Origin: Polaromonas sp047303325
GTDB taxonomy: Bacteria > Pseudomonadota > Gammaproteobacteria > Burkholderiales > Burkholderiaceae_C
Direction: 5' to 3'
Assembly: GCF_047303325.1 (NCBI RefSeq)
Contig: NZ_JBKBEX010000001.1
Coordinates: 62,001-126,000 of the forward strand
DNA: 64,000 bases
In this document: piece by piece, positions 55,652 to 64,000 of the stretch
How positions within the stretch are numbered: the stretch's first letter is position 1
How the letters are laid out: each line of letters opens with the position of its first letter
The notes under the pieces: generated by a model
Seen by the model: only the letters and a program-made list of their open reading frames with translations
The model's database searches: none
Told to the model about the DNA's origin: nothing
Position numbers and translations under genes: made by a program

Positions 55652-56650
55652 TCAAAAGCCGTACAGCCTGGCCGGATTGTCGACGAGTATCCTGTCGCGG
55701 ACGGCCGCCGTGGGCGCCCAGTCGTCCAGCAGGTTGAGCATGGCAGCGTCGTCGGGCTTATCGCCCGCCTTCTTGGTTGGATGCGGCCAGTCGCTGCCCC
55801 AGACCATGCGCTCGGGCGCCAGGCCTATCAAGGCTCGCGCAACCATGCCGCTGTCGGACAAATCCGGTTTCTGGCTGGTGATGTAGGCGCCGGACAGCTT
55901 GAACCAGGCCCGGCCGCTGTCCAGCAAGCCGGCATACAGCGCGAAAGCCGGGTGCCTGAGGCCCTGCGGCTGCGGCAACTGGCCCATGTGGTCAACCACC
56001 AGCGGGCATGCCAGGCGCCCCAGCGTGTCACCCGCTGCCAGCAGCTTGTCCGCCGTGCCGTTGATCTGCATGTGCCAGCCCAATGGCGCAATGCGTTGGC
56101 CCAGCGGCTCCATCATGTCCGCCGTGATGCCGACCGGAAAACTCAGGTTGAAACGGACGCCGCGCACCCCCGCCGCATGCAGGGCCTGCAGCTGCGCATC
56201 GGTCACACTGGTGTCCACAACGGCGACACCGCGCGATGCCCCGCCAAACGCCTTGAGCGCGTCGGCCAGCAAGCGGTTGTCCACGCCATAGGTGGACGGC
56301 TGCACCATCACGTTGCGCTGCAGGCCCAGGCGCTGCTGCAGCAAGCGGTAGCCGGCCACGGTGGCGTCATCGGGCAGCAGCGTGGCCGAGGGATGGGCCG
56401 GGTAACGCCGGTCGTAAATATGGTGGTGGCAGTCGCAGGCCAAGGCGGGCATGGCAAAGCGCGGAACGGCCGATCCCGCGGAATGCGGCACCGGTGTGGG
56501 CTGGGGTTTGGGCGGCTCCGCAGCGGGCGATGTTGCGGTGGCGGCACAGCCGCCCAGGCCGGCCAGGGACGCAGCGGCGCCAAGGCCGGCGACAAACCGG
56601 CGGCGGCTTGCTTCAAGTGCGGAAAGCGGCAATGAGGTCATGCGGGTCAT
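55652..56650 (-). CDS. Exported amidohydrolase-2 family protein with Tat-type lipoprotein signal
   Basis: A 332-residue TIM-barrel hydrolase of the amidohydrolase 2 family (LigI/galactarolactone-isomerase-like): DCHHHIYDRRYPAHP, PSTYGVDN, DHMGQLPQP and GSDWPHPT. The N-terminus has a twin-Arg motif (SRRRFV) then GLGAAASLAGLGGC, a lipobox (Cys), so it is exported folded and anchored. Relatives are normally cytosolic. It lies 16 bp after a Bug gene and before SMP-30; a lactone substrate is likely. Confidence 0.86.
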   Translation of the reverse strand: MTRMTSLPLSALEASRRRFVAGLGAAASLAGLGGCAATATSPAAEPPKPQPTPVPHSAGSAVPRFAMPALACDCHHHIYDRRYPAHPSATLLPDDATVAGYRLLQQRLGLQRNVMVQPSTYGVDNRLLADALKAFGGASRGVAVVDTSVTDAQLQALHAAGVRGVRFNLSFPVGITADMMEPLGQRIAPLGWHMQINGTADKLLAAGDTLGRLACPLVVDHMGQLPQPQGLRHPAFALYAGLLDSGRAWFKLSGAYITSQKPDLSDSGMVARALIGLAPERMVWGSDWPHPTKKAGDKPDDAAMLNLLDDWAPTAAVRDRILVDNPARLYGF

Positions 56651-56666
56651 CCGTGTTGTTGGGGAC

Positions 56667-57641
56667 TCAGTCCGCCTTGAGGTTCAGTTCTTTCGCCACC
56701 TGGCTGTAGGTCGCCACCTCACGCGCCATCTGGTTCGCAAAGGCCTCGCCGCACAGCGGCTGGGGCACCATGCCGAGCGAGCGCAGTTTTTCGGAACCGG
56801 CGGCCGAAGCGGCGTACGCCAGCGCCTCGCGCTGCAGCAGCTTGACCACGGCCTCGGGCGCGGCGGCCGGGGCCAGCAGGCCATACCAGGCGTCGGCGGC
56901 ATAACCCTTGACACCGGCTTCGTCAAAGGTGGGAACACCGGGCAACTGCGCCGAGCGCTGGCTGCTTGCAATGGCCAGCGCCGTGAGCTTGCCGGACCTG
57001 ATCATCGGCAGCACCGAGCCCAGCGTGGCAAACGAGGCGTCGACCTGCCCGGCCATCACGTCGGCCACGGCGGGTGCGGCGCCCTTGTAGGGAATGTGCG
57101 TCAGCTTCACGCCCGCCTGGCGGGCGAAAACCTCGCCGGCAAAGTGCACCGAGCTGCCTATGCCCGGTGAGGCATAGGTGATGGCCAGCGGGCTGGCCTT
57201 GGCCTTCTGCACAAACTCCGCCAGCGTCCTGGCGCCCAGCGAAGGTCCCACCACCAGCACCGTGGGTGCCGATGCCAGCATGCACACCGGCTTGAAGGAC
57301 TTGAGCGCGTCAAACTTGACCCGGCCGCTGTAGAGCGCCGGAATCATGGTGTGGTTGGTGGCCGCCAGCAGCAGCGTGTGCGCATCCGCCGCATTCGCCA
57401 CGGCTTCCGCCGCGATGATGGTGTTGGCGCCGGGCTTGTTGTCCACGATCATGGGCTGGCCCAAACCCTTGGCCGCGTGTTCGGCAAAACTTCGCGCCAC
57501 GATGTCGGTGGGGCCGCCGGCGGCAAAGCCGATCACCAGCCTGACCGGCTGCACCGGCCACCCAGGAGCCTGCGCCCGCGCCGGCGCCGCGCCAAAGACC
57601 CAGGCTATCAGGCAGCCTCCGAGGAAGAACCGGCGCAGCAT
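56667..57641 (-). CDS. Bug-family (TctC) substrate-binding protein
   Basis: A 324-residue periplasmic binding protein with a signal peptide ending AAPARAQA. Bug signatures: VRLVIGFAAGGPTDIVARSF, VDNKPGANTIIAAEAVANAA, THIPYKGAAPAVADVMAGQV. The ATG abuts the stop of the preceding Bug gene (TAAATG), so the two are coupled. The ligand should be a carboxylate; unknown. Confidence 0.93.
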   Translation of the reverse strand: MLRRFFLGGCLIAWVFGAAPARAQAPGWPVQPVRLVIGFAAGGPTDIVARSFAEHAAKGLGQPMIVDNKPGANTIIAAEAVANAADAHTLLLAATNHTMIPALYSGRVKFDALKSFKPVCMLASAPTVLVVGPSLGARTLAEFVQKAKASPLAITYASPGIGSSVHFAGEVFARQAGVKLTHIPYKGAAPAVADVMAGQVDASFATLGSVLPMIRSGKLTALAIASSQRSAQLPGVPTFDEAGVKGYAADAWYGLLAPAAAPEAVVKLLQREALAYAASAAGSEKLRSLGMVPQPLCGEAFANQMAREVATYSQVAKELNLKAD

Positions 57642-58628
57642 TTATTGCTTCTCGATATCCGCGGCTGCCGCCACCTTGGCCCATTGCTGCGTGCTGTCAC
57701 GCAACATCTTTGCGAAGACCGGGCCGCCCACGCTGATCGGAACCGCGCCGAGGTTGTCGGCAAAGGTCTGGAAATCCGCCGAAGCCATGGCCACCTCGAT
57801 TTCCTTTTGCAGGCGGGCCATGACAGCCGGCGGCGTGCCTTTGGGTGCCCACAGGCCGGTGAAATTGATGACACCGTATTGTTTGAGCCCGAGCTCCTTG
57901 AAGGTGGGCACATCGGGCAGGGCCTTCAGCCGCCTGTCGCCGCTCACGGCCAGCAGGCGCATCTTGCCGCCCTTGACCTGGTTCATGACACCGGGCGTCG
58001 AAGCCATCTGGAAATCGATGGTGCCCGACAGCAGGGCCAGCGTGGCCTCGCCGGCGCCCTTGTAGGGAACATGGGTGATGTCTATCCTGGCCGCGCTGCG
58101 CAAGGCCTCGGTGGCGAAATGCGGCATGGAACCGGCACCACCCGTGCCGTAGTACAGCTTGGAAGGGTTGGCCTTGGCGAAGGCCAGCAGCTCCTGCAGG
58201 GTCTTGAACTTCGAGTCGGCCGCCACGGCCAGCGTCACCGGCGCGAAATTGAAGCCGGCGACCGGCACCAGGTCCCGCTCGTAGTCCCACGGCAGCTTCT
58301 TGAAGACGTGGGGCAGCATCGAGTAAGTGGTGTCGTTCGCCAGCAGGGTGTAGCCGTCCGCCGGCGACTGGACGACTTGCGAGGCGCCTATGGTGCCGGT
58401 GGCACCGGCCTTGTTCTCCACGAAGAAGGACTGCCCTGTTTGTTCGGTGAGCTTCTGCGCGATCTTGCGCGTCACCTGGTCCACCGCGCCGCCGGGCGGG
58501 TAAGGCACGACGATCTTGACGGGTTTGGCGGGCCAGGCGGATTGGGCCTGCACCAAGGCAGGCATGAGCGCCAGGCCGGCCAGCGTGCAGCCGGCCAGGG
58601 CGGCCCGGCGGGTGAAAGTCAAAAACAT
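57642..58628 (-). CDS. Bug-family (TctC) substrate-binding protein
   Basis: A 328-residue periplasmic binding protein starting at the ATG at 58628 behind AAGGAGACAGAC. Its signal peptide ends ALVQAQS. Family motifs are VKIVVPYPPGGAVDQVTRKI, VENKAGATGTIGASQVVQSP and THVPYKGAGEATLALLSGTI. It follows another Bug gene by 30 bp. Sequence differences between the neighbouring copies rule out recent duplication. Confidence 0.93.
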   Translation of the reverse strand: MFLTFTRRAALAGCTLAGLALMPALVQAQSAWPAKPVKIVVPYPPGGAVDQVTRKIAQKLTEQTGQSFFVENKAGATGTIGASQVVQSPADGYTLLANDTTYSMLPHVFKKLPWDYERDLVPVAGFNFAPVTLAVAADSKFKTLQELLAFAKANPSKLYYGTGGAGSMPHFATEALRSAARIDITHVPYKGAGEATLALLSGTIDFQMASTPGVMNQVKGGKMRLLAVSGDRRLKALPDVPTFKELGLKQYGVINFTGLWAPKGTPPAVMARLQKEIEVAMASADFQTFADNLGAVPISVGGPVFAKMLRDSTQQWAKVAAAADIEKQ

Positions 58629-58658
58629 GTCTGTCTCCTTTTTTTGTGAAATCAACAA

Positions 58659-59654
58659 TCAGTCCAAAGTAATTCCGGCGGCGCTGATGACGCGGGCCCA
58701 CTTGGTCGTTTCGGCAGCCGTGAACCGGGCGAACTCGTTTCGGCTGCTGCCTATGGCCTCGGCGCCGTTGGCAGCCAGCCGCTGGCGGATATCAGGCAAG
58801 GCCATGACCGCGTGCAGTTCGGCCTCCAGCCGGTCCAGCACGGCTTTGGGCGTGCCTGCCGGCGCCCACAGGCCGTTCCATTCCTGCGCGTCAAATCCCG
58901 GCAAGCCGGACTCCGCCACCGTGGGCAACTGTTTGACCAGCTCCGCTCTTTTGGGCGAAGTCACGGCCAGCGCGCGCAGCTTGCCGCTCTTGACCAGGGG
59001 GTAGGACGCGGGCATGGCCGAGAACATCAGGTCCACCTGTGCGGCCATCAGGTCAGTCAAGGCAGGTGCGCCACCGCGGTAAGGGATGTGGGTGATGAAG
59101 AGCTTGTGCCCCTGCTTGAACAGCTCGCCGGCCAGGTGCTGCGCGCTGCCGTTTCCCGCCGAGGCGAAAGACAGCTTTCCAGGGTTGGCCCTGGCGGCCT
59201 TCAACAGGTCGGCCATCGTCTGGTAGGGTGAGTTGGCCGGCACCACCAGCAGCATGGGCACCTGCATCAGCAGGGACACCGGCACCAGGTCCTTGGCCGG
59301 GTCAAACGGCATGCGCCCCTGCAGGCTGGGATTGACGGTAAAGCCGGTGGCATCGAGCAGCAAGGTGTAGCCGTCGGGGACAGACTTGGCGACAGTCGCC
59401 GCGCCTATCGCGCCATTCGCGCCAGGGCGGTTGTCAACGACGACCTGTGTCTTGAGCCGTTCGCCCAGCGCGATGGCGACCAGGCGCGCCGTCTGGTCGG
59501 CCGCGCCGCCCGCGGGGTAAGGCACGACCAGCTTGACCGGGCGGTCGGGCCAGGCGGCCTGGGCCCGGGCACTGAAGGTGATGAAGTTGCCGGCCGCCAG
59601 GGCGGCGGCGGCAAGGGCCAGGCGGCGGCGGTGTCCTTGAAATTTCTGTGGCAT
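58659..59654 (-). CDS. Bug-family (TctC) substrate-binding protein
   Basis: A 331-residue periplasmic binding protein; signal peptide with an Arg triplet (GHRRRLALAAAALAAGN). Motifs: VKLVVPYPAGGAADQTARLV, VDNRPGANGAIGAATVAKSV and THIPYRGGAPALTDLMAAQV. It follows the cyclase gene by 42 bp with a GGAGACAGAC site identical in kind to that of the next Bug gene. Confidence 0.93.
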   Translation of the reverse strand: MPQKFQGHRRRLALAAAALAAGNFITFSARAQAAWPDRPVKLVVPYPAGGAADQTARLVAIALGERLKTQVVVDNRPGANGAIGAATVAKSVPDGYTLLLDATGFTVNPSLQGRMPFDPAKDLVPVSLLMQVPMLLVVPANSPYQTMADLLKAARANPGKLSFASAGNGSAQHLAGELFKQGHKLFITHIPYRGGAPALTDLMAAQVDLMFSAMPASYPLVKSGKLRALAVTSPKRAELVKQLPTVAESGLPGFDAQEWNGLWAPAGTPKAVLDRLEAELHAVMALPDIRQRLAANGAEAIGSSRNEFARFTAAETTKWARVISAAGITLD

Positions 59655-59696
59655 GTCTGTCTCCGTTTATTTATTTATGGGTTTGCTGCGCCTGCC

Positions 59697-60776
59697 CTAT
59701 ACCGTCGCGATGGGGGTGGCCGGTGACCCCACCGCCCCCGGCAATCGCAGCGGCGGCGCGGTCAGCAGGAAGCGGCTGCGCCCATGGGCACGCAGCCAGC
59801 GTGCGAGTTCGGTGAGGTACCAGAGCTCGCCCAGGTGGATGCCGTTCTTGAACAGGCAGTGCTCGTGCAGCGGCAGGCGCGCTTGCCGCAGCGGCGTGCC
59901 GGCTCGCGCCGCGCCGGCCAGCTTGGGTAGCACCAGTTCCACCGCCGGGTTGTCGGCCAGCAGGCAGGCCAGGCGGGTGTCGGTGATCCAGTTGAGCAGC
60001 CTGGCGTCGTGGCCGTCAAGGCCGCTGCCGCTGGCGTGCAGCTGCGCCACATCGGGCTGCCGGTTCATGGCCAGCAAGGTGTCCGCAAAACCGGTGTGCA
60101 GGCACACCATGTCGCCCGCTTCCACCTCCACGCGGTCGGCCTCCAGGACGCGCATCAGCGCGTCATAACCGATCGCCCGCCGCTGGCGGCCCACATGGTG
60201 CTCAAGGTCTATCATCACGCCCCGGCCCTGCGCGCCATGTTCGGCCAGCACGGCAATGCTCAAGGCATCGGCCCTGGGCTCCGGATAACGCGCCCAGGGT
60301 TCGGCCGGCTCCGGGTCTTCCACACCGGGACGGATATGCTCGCCGGCGCGAAAACCGTTGTAAAACACCGCCTCGGCTACGCCGTCCCCATCGGCGTCAA
60401 AATGGCTGCCCACGTGCGCGAAGCTGTCCCACTGCGTGGAGTACTGCAGGCTCATGAGCACCACATCGTCGTTCACCACATCGCTGAGCTCGGGGTCTTC
60501 CGACTGGTAGGACCAGCAAAAGCCCTGCTGCCCAGCGCTCTGGCCGTCGCGCAGCACGCTGTAGCGGCGCGGCGGCAGGCGGCGCGGATTCATGCGCTGG
60601 CCGCCGGGCACATCGAGCGGCAGCGAAAGGCAAAAGGTCTTGCCCTCGCGCACTTCAGCGACGCCTTGCAGCACCTTGGCGGCATCCACAAGATTCATGC
60701 GGCCGCGCTGGTCGTCGGGGCCGAACTCGCCCCAATGGCTGCCGGGTGGCGCGTTTTTCCAGCGTTGGCTTGCCAT
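59697..60776 (-). CDS. Cyclase-family hydrolase
   Basis: A 359-residue member of the cyclase (kynurenine-formamidase-like) family, metal-dependent hydrolases that open or close amide and lactone rings. The metal motif region is STQWDSFAHVGSHFDADGDG, with further conserved DLEHHVG and DMVCLHTGF. It lies 11 bp after the D-2-hydroxyacid dehydrogenase. Substrate unknown. Confidence 0.88.
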   Translation of the reverse strand: MASQRWKNAPPGSHWGEFGPDDQRGRMNLVDAAKVLQGVAEVREGKTFCLSLPLDVPGGQRMNPRRLPPRRYSVLRDGQSAGQQGFCWSYQSEDPELSDVVNDDVVLMSLQYSTQWDSFAHVGSHFDADGDGVAEAVFYNGFRAGEHIRPGVEDPEPAEPWARYPEPRADALSIAVLAEHGAQGRGVMIDLEHHVGRQRRAIGYDALMRVLEADRVEVEAGDMVCLHTGFADTLLAMNRQPDVAQLHASGSGLDGHDARLLNWITDTRLACLLADNPAVELVLPKLAGAARAGTPLRQARLPLHEHCLFKNGIHLGELWYLTELARWLRAHGRSRFLLTAPPLRLPGAVGSPATPIATV

Positions 60777-60787
60777 GGTGCCGAGTC

Positions 60788-61726
60788 TCAGGCCGCGACG
60801 GGTGAACGGCTTTGCAGCACCGCCAGCGTGTTGTGCGCGGCGGCGACGCCCATGTTGACGTAGGCATCGCTGGTGACGCCGCCTATGTGCGGGCTGAGGA
60901 TGAAACCGGGCTGGTGGTGAAAGATGTGTGGTGCCGTCATGGGCTCCACTGCAAAACTGTCGAGCGCGGCCATGCCGACCTGGCCCGACTGCACAGCCGC
61001 CAGCAGCGCGGGCTCGTCAACCAGCCCGCCGCGCGCGGTGTTCACCACGATCACGCCTTTTTTGCACTGCGCCAAGGTGTTCGCGTTGAGCAACTGCTTG
61101 TTGTCGGCCGTCAGCGGGCAGTGCAGGGAAATGGCATCGGACTCGCGCCAGAGCGTGTCCAGGTCGATGGGCTGAATATAGGCGGGCAGATTCTTCGCAA
61201 AGGGATCGAAGCCCAGCACGCGCATGCCCATGGCGTCACACATCTTCGCGAAGCGCAGGCCTATGGCGCCCAGGCCGATCAGGCCTATGCTGCGCCCGCC
61301 CAGCTCCATGCTCTTGTGCGTGGCCTTGTCCCAGTGGCCCGCGTGCATGCGGGCGTTGAGCTGAACCACCGACTTGGCGCAGGCCAGCAGCAGGGCCAGC
61401 GCCTGCTCGGCGACCGCGGCCGCGTTGGCGCCCACGGCAGCAGTGACCGCTATGCCGCGCGCGGCCGCCGCCGCCTTGTCGATGGTGTCCGTGCCGCTGC
61501 CGTGTTTGGAGATGACTTTGAGGGCCGGCGCGGCATCCATGACCTCGGGCGTGATACTGCTGTAGCGCACGATGATGGCCACCGGGTTGTGGCGCCTGCA
61601 CAGGGCCACCAGGTCGTCCACCTGCGGCGCCCTGCCGGCATAAACAACCTCAAAGTCCTCGAGCAAGGCCAGCGCCTGGGGGGCCAGGTCGGCGGCGGTG
61701 ACCAGGATGGCGGGCTTGGCGCTCAC
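60788..61726 (-). CDS. D-2-hydroxyacid dehydrogenase
   Basis: A 312-residue NAD(P)-dependent dehydrogenase. GLIGLGAIGLRFAKMCDAMG (GxGxxG), Arg in VNTARGGLVDEPAL, Glu in DSFAVEPM and His in LSPHIGG are intact. The GTG start overlaps the RraA-family stop by 4 bp (GTGA). It resembles glyoxylate/phosphoglycerate-type reductases, but its substrate here cannot be named. Confidence 0.92.
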   Translation of the reverse strand: MSAKPAILVTAADLAPQALALLEDFEVVYAGRAPQVDDLVALCRRHNPVAIIVRYSSITPEVMDAAPALKVISKHGSGTDTIDKAAAAARGIAVTAAVGANAAAVAEQALALLLACAKSVVQLNARMHAGHWDKATHKSMELGGRSIGLIGLGAIGLRFAKMCDAMGMRVLGFDPFAKNLPAYIQPIDLDTLWRESDAISLHCPLTADNKQLLNANTLAQCKKGVIVVNTARGGLVDEPALLAAVQSGQVGMAALDSFAVEPMTAPHIFHHQPGFILSPHIGGVTSDAYVNMGVAAAHNTLAVLQSRSPVAA

Positions 61727-62406
61727 AGGCTTTCCCCCGCTTGCAGCACGCCGGCGGCCACCAATGACTCATTCAACCAGGGCGCGCTGGTTTTGCCTTC
61801 CTTGATCTGGGCGATGCGTTTGGCCTCGGCCACCACCTTGTGCGCCGCCAGCGGCAGCAGCGATTCAATCTTTTCGCGCTCGACCACGACCACGCCGTCG
61901 CCGTCGCCGCAGATGAAGTCGCCGGGATGGACCGTCACGCCGCCCACCGACACCGGGTGGCCGATGCGGCCGCCGGCCTGCTTGGTCGGGCCGTTGGGAT
62001 TGGTGCCGACCGAGAACACCGGGTAGTCCATCTCGTCGATCTCCAGGCTGTCGCGCACCGCGCCATCGATCACCACAGCGGTCAGCCCCAGTTGCCGGCA
62101 TGCCGTCATCATGATGGTGCCCATGAGTGCGCTGGTCTGGTCGCCTTTGCCGTCGATCACCAGCACGTCGCCCGGCCGGGCCAGCGCCATGGCGGCATGA
62201 ATCATGAGGTTGTCGCCCGGACGGACCTCGACGGTGAAGGCCGTGCCGGCGAACTTCATGCGCGGGCGCAGGGCCTTGATGCGGCCGTGCAGTGCGCCGC
62301 GCCGGCCCGCCACGTCGGCCAGGATGGCGGGCTGGTATTGCGCGGCCTGCGCGACGATGTCGGCGGGTACGCGGTCGAAGTTTTTAATGATGTCGCGCTG
62401 GTTCAT
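61723..62406 (-). CDS. RraA-family protein (HMG/CHA aldolase-like)
   Basis: A 227-residue RraA-fold protein. The acidic loop GDNLMIHAAMALARPGDVLV, GAVRDS and CGDGDGVVVV match family members that include 4-hydroxy-4-methyl-2-oxoglutarate/4-carboxy-4-hydroxy-2-oxoadipate aldolases as well as non-aldolases. The neighbours fit a catabolic aldolase or decarboxylase better than an RNase E regulator. ATG at 62406; a TTG four codons up is possible. Confidence 0.88.
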   Translation of the reverse strand: MNQRDIIKNFDRVPADIVAQAAQYQPAILADVAGRRGALHGRIKALRPRMKFAGTAFTVEVRPGDNLMIHAAMALARPGDVLVIDGKGDQTSALMGTIMMTACRQLGLTAVVIDGAVRDSLEIDEMDYPVFSVGTNPNGPTKQAGGRIGHPVSVGGVTVHPGDFICGDGDGVVVVEREKIESLLPLAAHKVVAEAKRIAQIKEGKTSAPWLNESLVAAGVLQAGESL

Positions 62407-62450
62407 GGGTGTGTTCAATAAGAAGTGTGGGAAAAAATTTGCTAGCGTGC

Positions 62451-63422
62451 TCAGTCCAGCTTGGCGCCGGATTCTTTGACGACCGGTGCCCAGCGCGTGA
62501 TTTCGGCCTTGATCAGCGCGCCCAGCTGTTCGGGCGTTCCACCCAGCACGGCGGCGCCCTGGTCACCGAGTTTTTTCTTGACGTCGGCGGTCTGCAGCGC
62601 CTTGTTGAGTTCGGTGTTCAGGCGCAGCACGATGTCCCTGGGCACGGCCGCGGGGGCCACCACGCCAAACCAGGTCACCGCCTCGAAACCCTTGTAGCCC
62701 GACTCGGCCACCGTCGGCACCTGCGGCAGGTCGTCCACGCGCTTGAGAGACGTGACGGCGATGGCGCGCATCTTGCCGTTCTTGATGTGGCCCAGCAGCG
62801 TGGGCACCGATGACATATACAGCTGCACCTGGCCGCCTATGACGTCGGTTGCCGCCTGGGCCATGCCTTTATAGGGCACGTGGATGAATTTGACCCCGGC
62901 CGTCTTCTGCAGCAGCTCGCTGGCCAGGTGGGCCACGGTGCCATTGCCGGGGGACGCGAAGTTGAGGGACCCAGGTTTGGCCTTGCTGGCGTTGACCACA
63001 TCGGCCAGCGTTTTGTAGGGTGAGTCGGCGGCCACCACCAGCACCAGCGGCGCGCTGGCCACCAGGCCGACCGGCGCCAGGTCCTTGACCGGGTCGTAGG
63101 GCATCTTGCTGTAAAGCGCGGGGTTGATGGCCAGGTTGCTGGTTTGCCCCAGCGCTAGCGTGTAACCATCGGGGGCCGCCTTGGCCGCGGTATCCACACC
63201 CAGGTTGCCGCCGCTGCCGGGCCTGTTGTCGATGACAAAAGTCCAGCCCAGCGTGGTGGACAGCTTTTGGGCCACCTCCCGCGCAATGATGTCCGTGCCC
63301 CCACCCGCCGGGAACGGCACGACCAGGCGGATCGGCTTGTTGGGGTAGGCCTGCTGGGCCAGCGCGGGAATCGCCAGGATGGCAAGCAGGGCAGCCAACA
63401 GGCCGCGGCGCAGAAAAATCAT
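62451..63422 (-). CDS. Bug-family (TctC) substrate-binding protein
   Basis: A 323-residue periplasmic protein with a clear signal peptide ending PALAQQA. Motifs: IRLVVPFPAGGGTDIIAREV, IDNRPGSGGNLGVDTAAKAA and IHVPYKGMAQAATDVIGGQV. It is the first gene of the nine-gene leftward operon, 95 bp from the divergent IclR gene. Confidence 0.93.
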   Translation of the reverse strand: MIFLRRGLLAALLAILAIPALAQQAYPNKPIRLVVPFPAGGGTDIIAREVAQKLSTTLGWTFVIDNRPGSGGNLGVDTAAKAAPDGYTLALGQTSNLAINPALYSKMPYDPVKDLAPVGLVASAPLVLVVAADSPYKTLADVVNASKAKPGSLNFASPGNGTVAHLASELLQKTAGVKFIHVPYKGMAQAATDVIGGQVQLYMSSVPTLLGHIKNGKMRAIAVTSLKRVDDLPQVPTVAESGYKGFEAVTWFGVVAPAAVPRDIVLRLNTELNKALQTADVKKKLGDQGAAVLGGTPEQLGALIKAEITRWAPVVKESGAKLD

Positions 63423-63456
63423 GAAATGTCTCCGTTGTTATGAACTCGCCCGCAAA

Positions 63457-63485
63457 TTGTCATGCAACGTTCCGTTTGTTAAAAT
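63457..63485 (+). promoter_or_regulatory. Promoter for the iclR-type regulator gene
   Basis: TTGTCA at 63457-63462 is spaced 17 bp from TAAAAT at 63480-63485 (5 of 6 matches to the -10), and the ATG lies 33 bp downstream. It overlaps the divergent control region of the leftward operon, so the regulator can act on both. Confidence 0.65.
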
Positions 63486-63517
63486 ACAGTTTCATCTGTC
63501 GCAACGAACTCCATGGC

Positions 63518-64000
63518 ATGAACCCATCCTCGCCCAGCACCCCCAGGCCGGCGGCCGATGAAGAATCCACGGGTGTCAGCGCCGTCACCCGCGCGCTGCG
63601 GCTGCTGGAGGCCTTCGGCACCAGCGATGCCCAGCTGACCCTGGCTGAATTGAGCCGCCGCACCGGGATGCACAAGACCACGGCGCTGCGCATCGCCCGC
63701 ACGCTGGCGACGGACCATTACCTGGTGCAAAAGGAAGACGGCAGTTGGCGGCTGGGCCGGGCCGCCGGCTGGCTGGGCGCCTGCTACCAGGCAACCTTCA
63801 ATGTGCATGAAGTGGTGGAGCCCGTGCTGCGGGAACTCACCATAGAGACCGGCGAAAGTGCCTCGTTTTATGTGCGCGAAGGCAACCAGCGCACCTGCCT
63901 GGCCCGGGTTGACGGGCCGCGCACCATCCGCCACCACGTGCGTGTCGGCATCGGGCTGCCGCTGGACCTGGGCGCGCCGGGCCGGGTGATACTGGCCTTT
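63518..64000 (+). CDS. IclR-family transcriptional regulator, partial
   Basis: 161 residues seen; the gene runs off the right edge. The winged-helix domain (VTRALRLLEAFGTSDAQLTL, SRRTGMHKTTALRIARTLAT) is followed by the start of the IclR ligand domain (ESASFYVREGNQRTCLARVD). The start is the ATG at 63518; the ATG five bases earlier is a two-codon dead end. It is divergent from the Bug/RraA operon and should control it. Confidence 0.9.
   Translation, partial: MNPSSPSTPRPAADEESTGVSAVTRALRLLEAFGTSDAQLTLAELSRRTGMHKTTALRIARTLATDHYLVQKEDGSWRLGRAAGWLGACYQATFNVHEVVEPVLRELTIETGESASFYVREGNQRTCLARVDGPRTIRHHVRVGIGLPLDLGAPGRVILAF

Overview
The window is high-GC DNA with the gene content and order of a betaproteobacterium of the Burkholderiales. 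Comamonadaceae (Polaromonas, Variovorax, Rhodoferax or a relative) is most likely. This rests on the lolB-ispE-tRNA-Gln-prs-rplY-pth order, the rph-rdgB-hemW block beside a kinase/phosphatase pair, the number of Bug (TctC-type) periplasmic binding proteins, and intergenic repeats of Comamonadaceae type. The genus is inferred, not proven.

Layout. 1-1115: end of an IF-1 gene, a small conserved gene and a repeat-bearing spacer. 1116-10978: a two-component system whose sensor is a nucleobase-transporter/histidine-kinase fusion, divergent from a urease cluster ureA-hupE-ureB-ureC-ureE-ureF-ureG that has a textbook sigma-54 promoter and no local ureD. 11036-15505: a small unknown gene, tRNA-Ser, a lower-GC pair for O-acetylation of a surface polymer (AlgJ/AlgX-like plus MBOAT) and an I78 inhibitor lipoprotein. 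15533-46313: mostly housekeeping genes: hemW, rdgB, rph, PP2C phosphatase, Ser/Thr kinase, yicC, gmk, rpoZ, spoT, greB, two tRNAs, hrcA, nadK, recN, rapZ, mutY, a dynamin-like GTPase, mutM, a TPR protein, lolB, ispE, tRNA-Gln, prs, rplY, pth, a ferredoxin, coaD, rsmD, two M16 peptidases and ftsY.

46338-53673 is a sulfolactate utilisation locus. SuyAB ((R)-sulfolactate sulfo-lyase), SlcC and ComC (opposite-handed sulfolactate dehydrogenases that together invert (S)- to (R)-sulfolactate) and a Bug binding protein run rightward. A GntR regulator (SuyR), an inositol-monophosphatase-family enzyme and a SuyZ/YeiH-type exporter run leftward. The expected flow is uptake, stereo-inversion through sulfopyruvate, cleavage to pyruvate and sulfite, and export of the sulfur anion. 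Including the phosphatase in the unit is the novel part.

53786-64000 holds two small membrane proteins and a nine-gene leftward operon: Bug, RraA-family, D-2-hydroxyacid dehydrogenase, cyclase family, three Bug proteins, an exported amidohydrolase and an SMP-30 lactonase. A divergent IclR regulator, cut by the window end, faces it. The operon looks like a catabolic route for an acid or lactone of unknown identity. It has four binding proteins but no transporter membrane subunits.

The observations most worth a second look are the transporter-kinase fusion beside sigma-54-driven urease, the phosphatase/exporter side of the sulfolactate locus, the large inverted-repeat spacer between suyA and suyB, the structured RNA between prs and rplY, the dynamin-like gene between mutM and mutY, the four-Bug operon, and frequent use of the rare Ile codon ATA, often before G. 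No CRISPR array, transposase or phage gene was seen.
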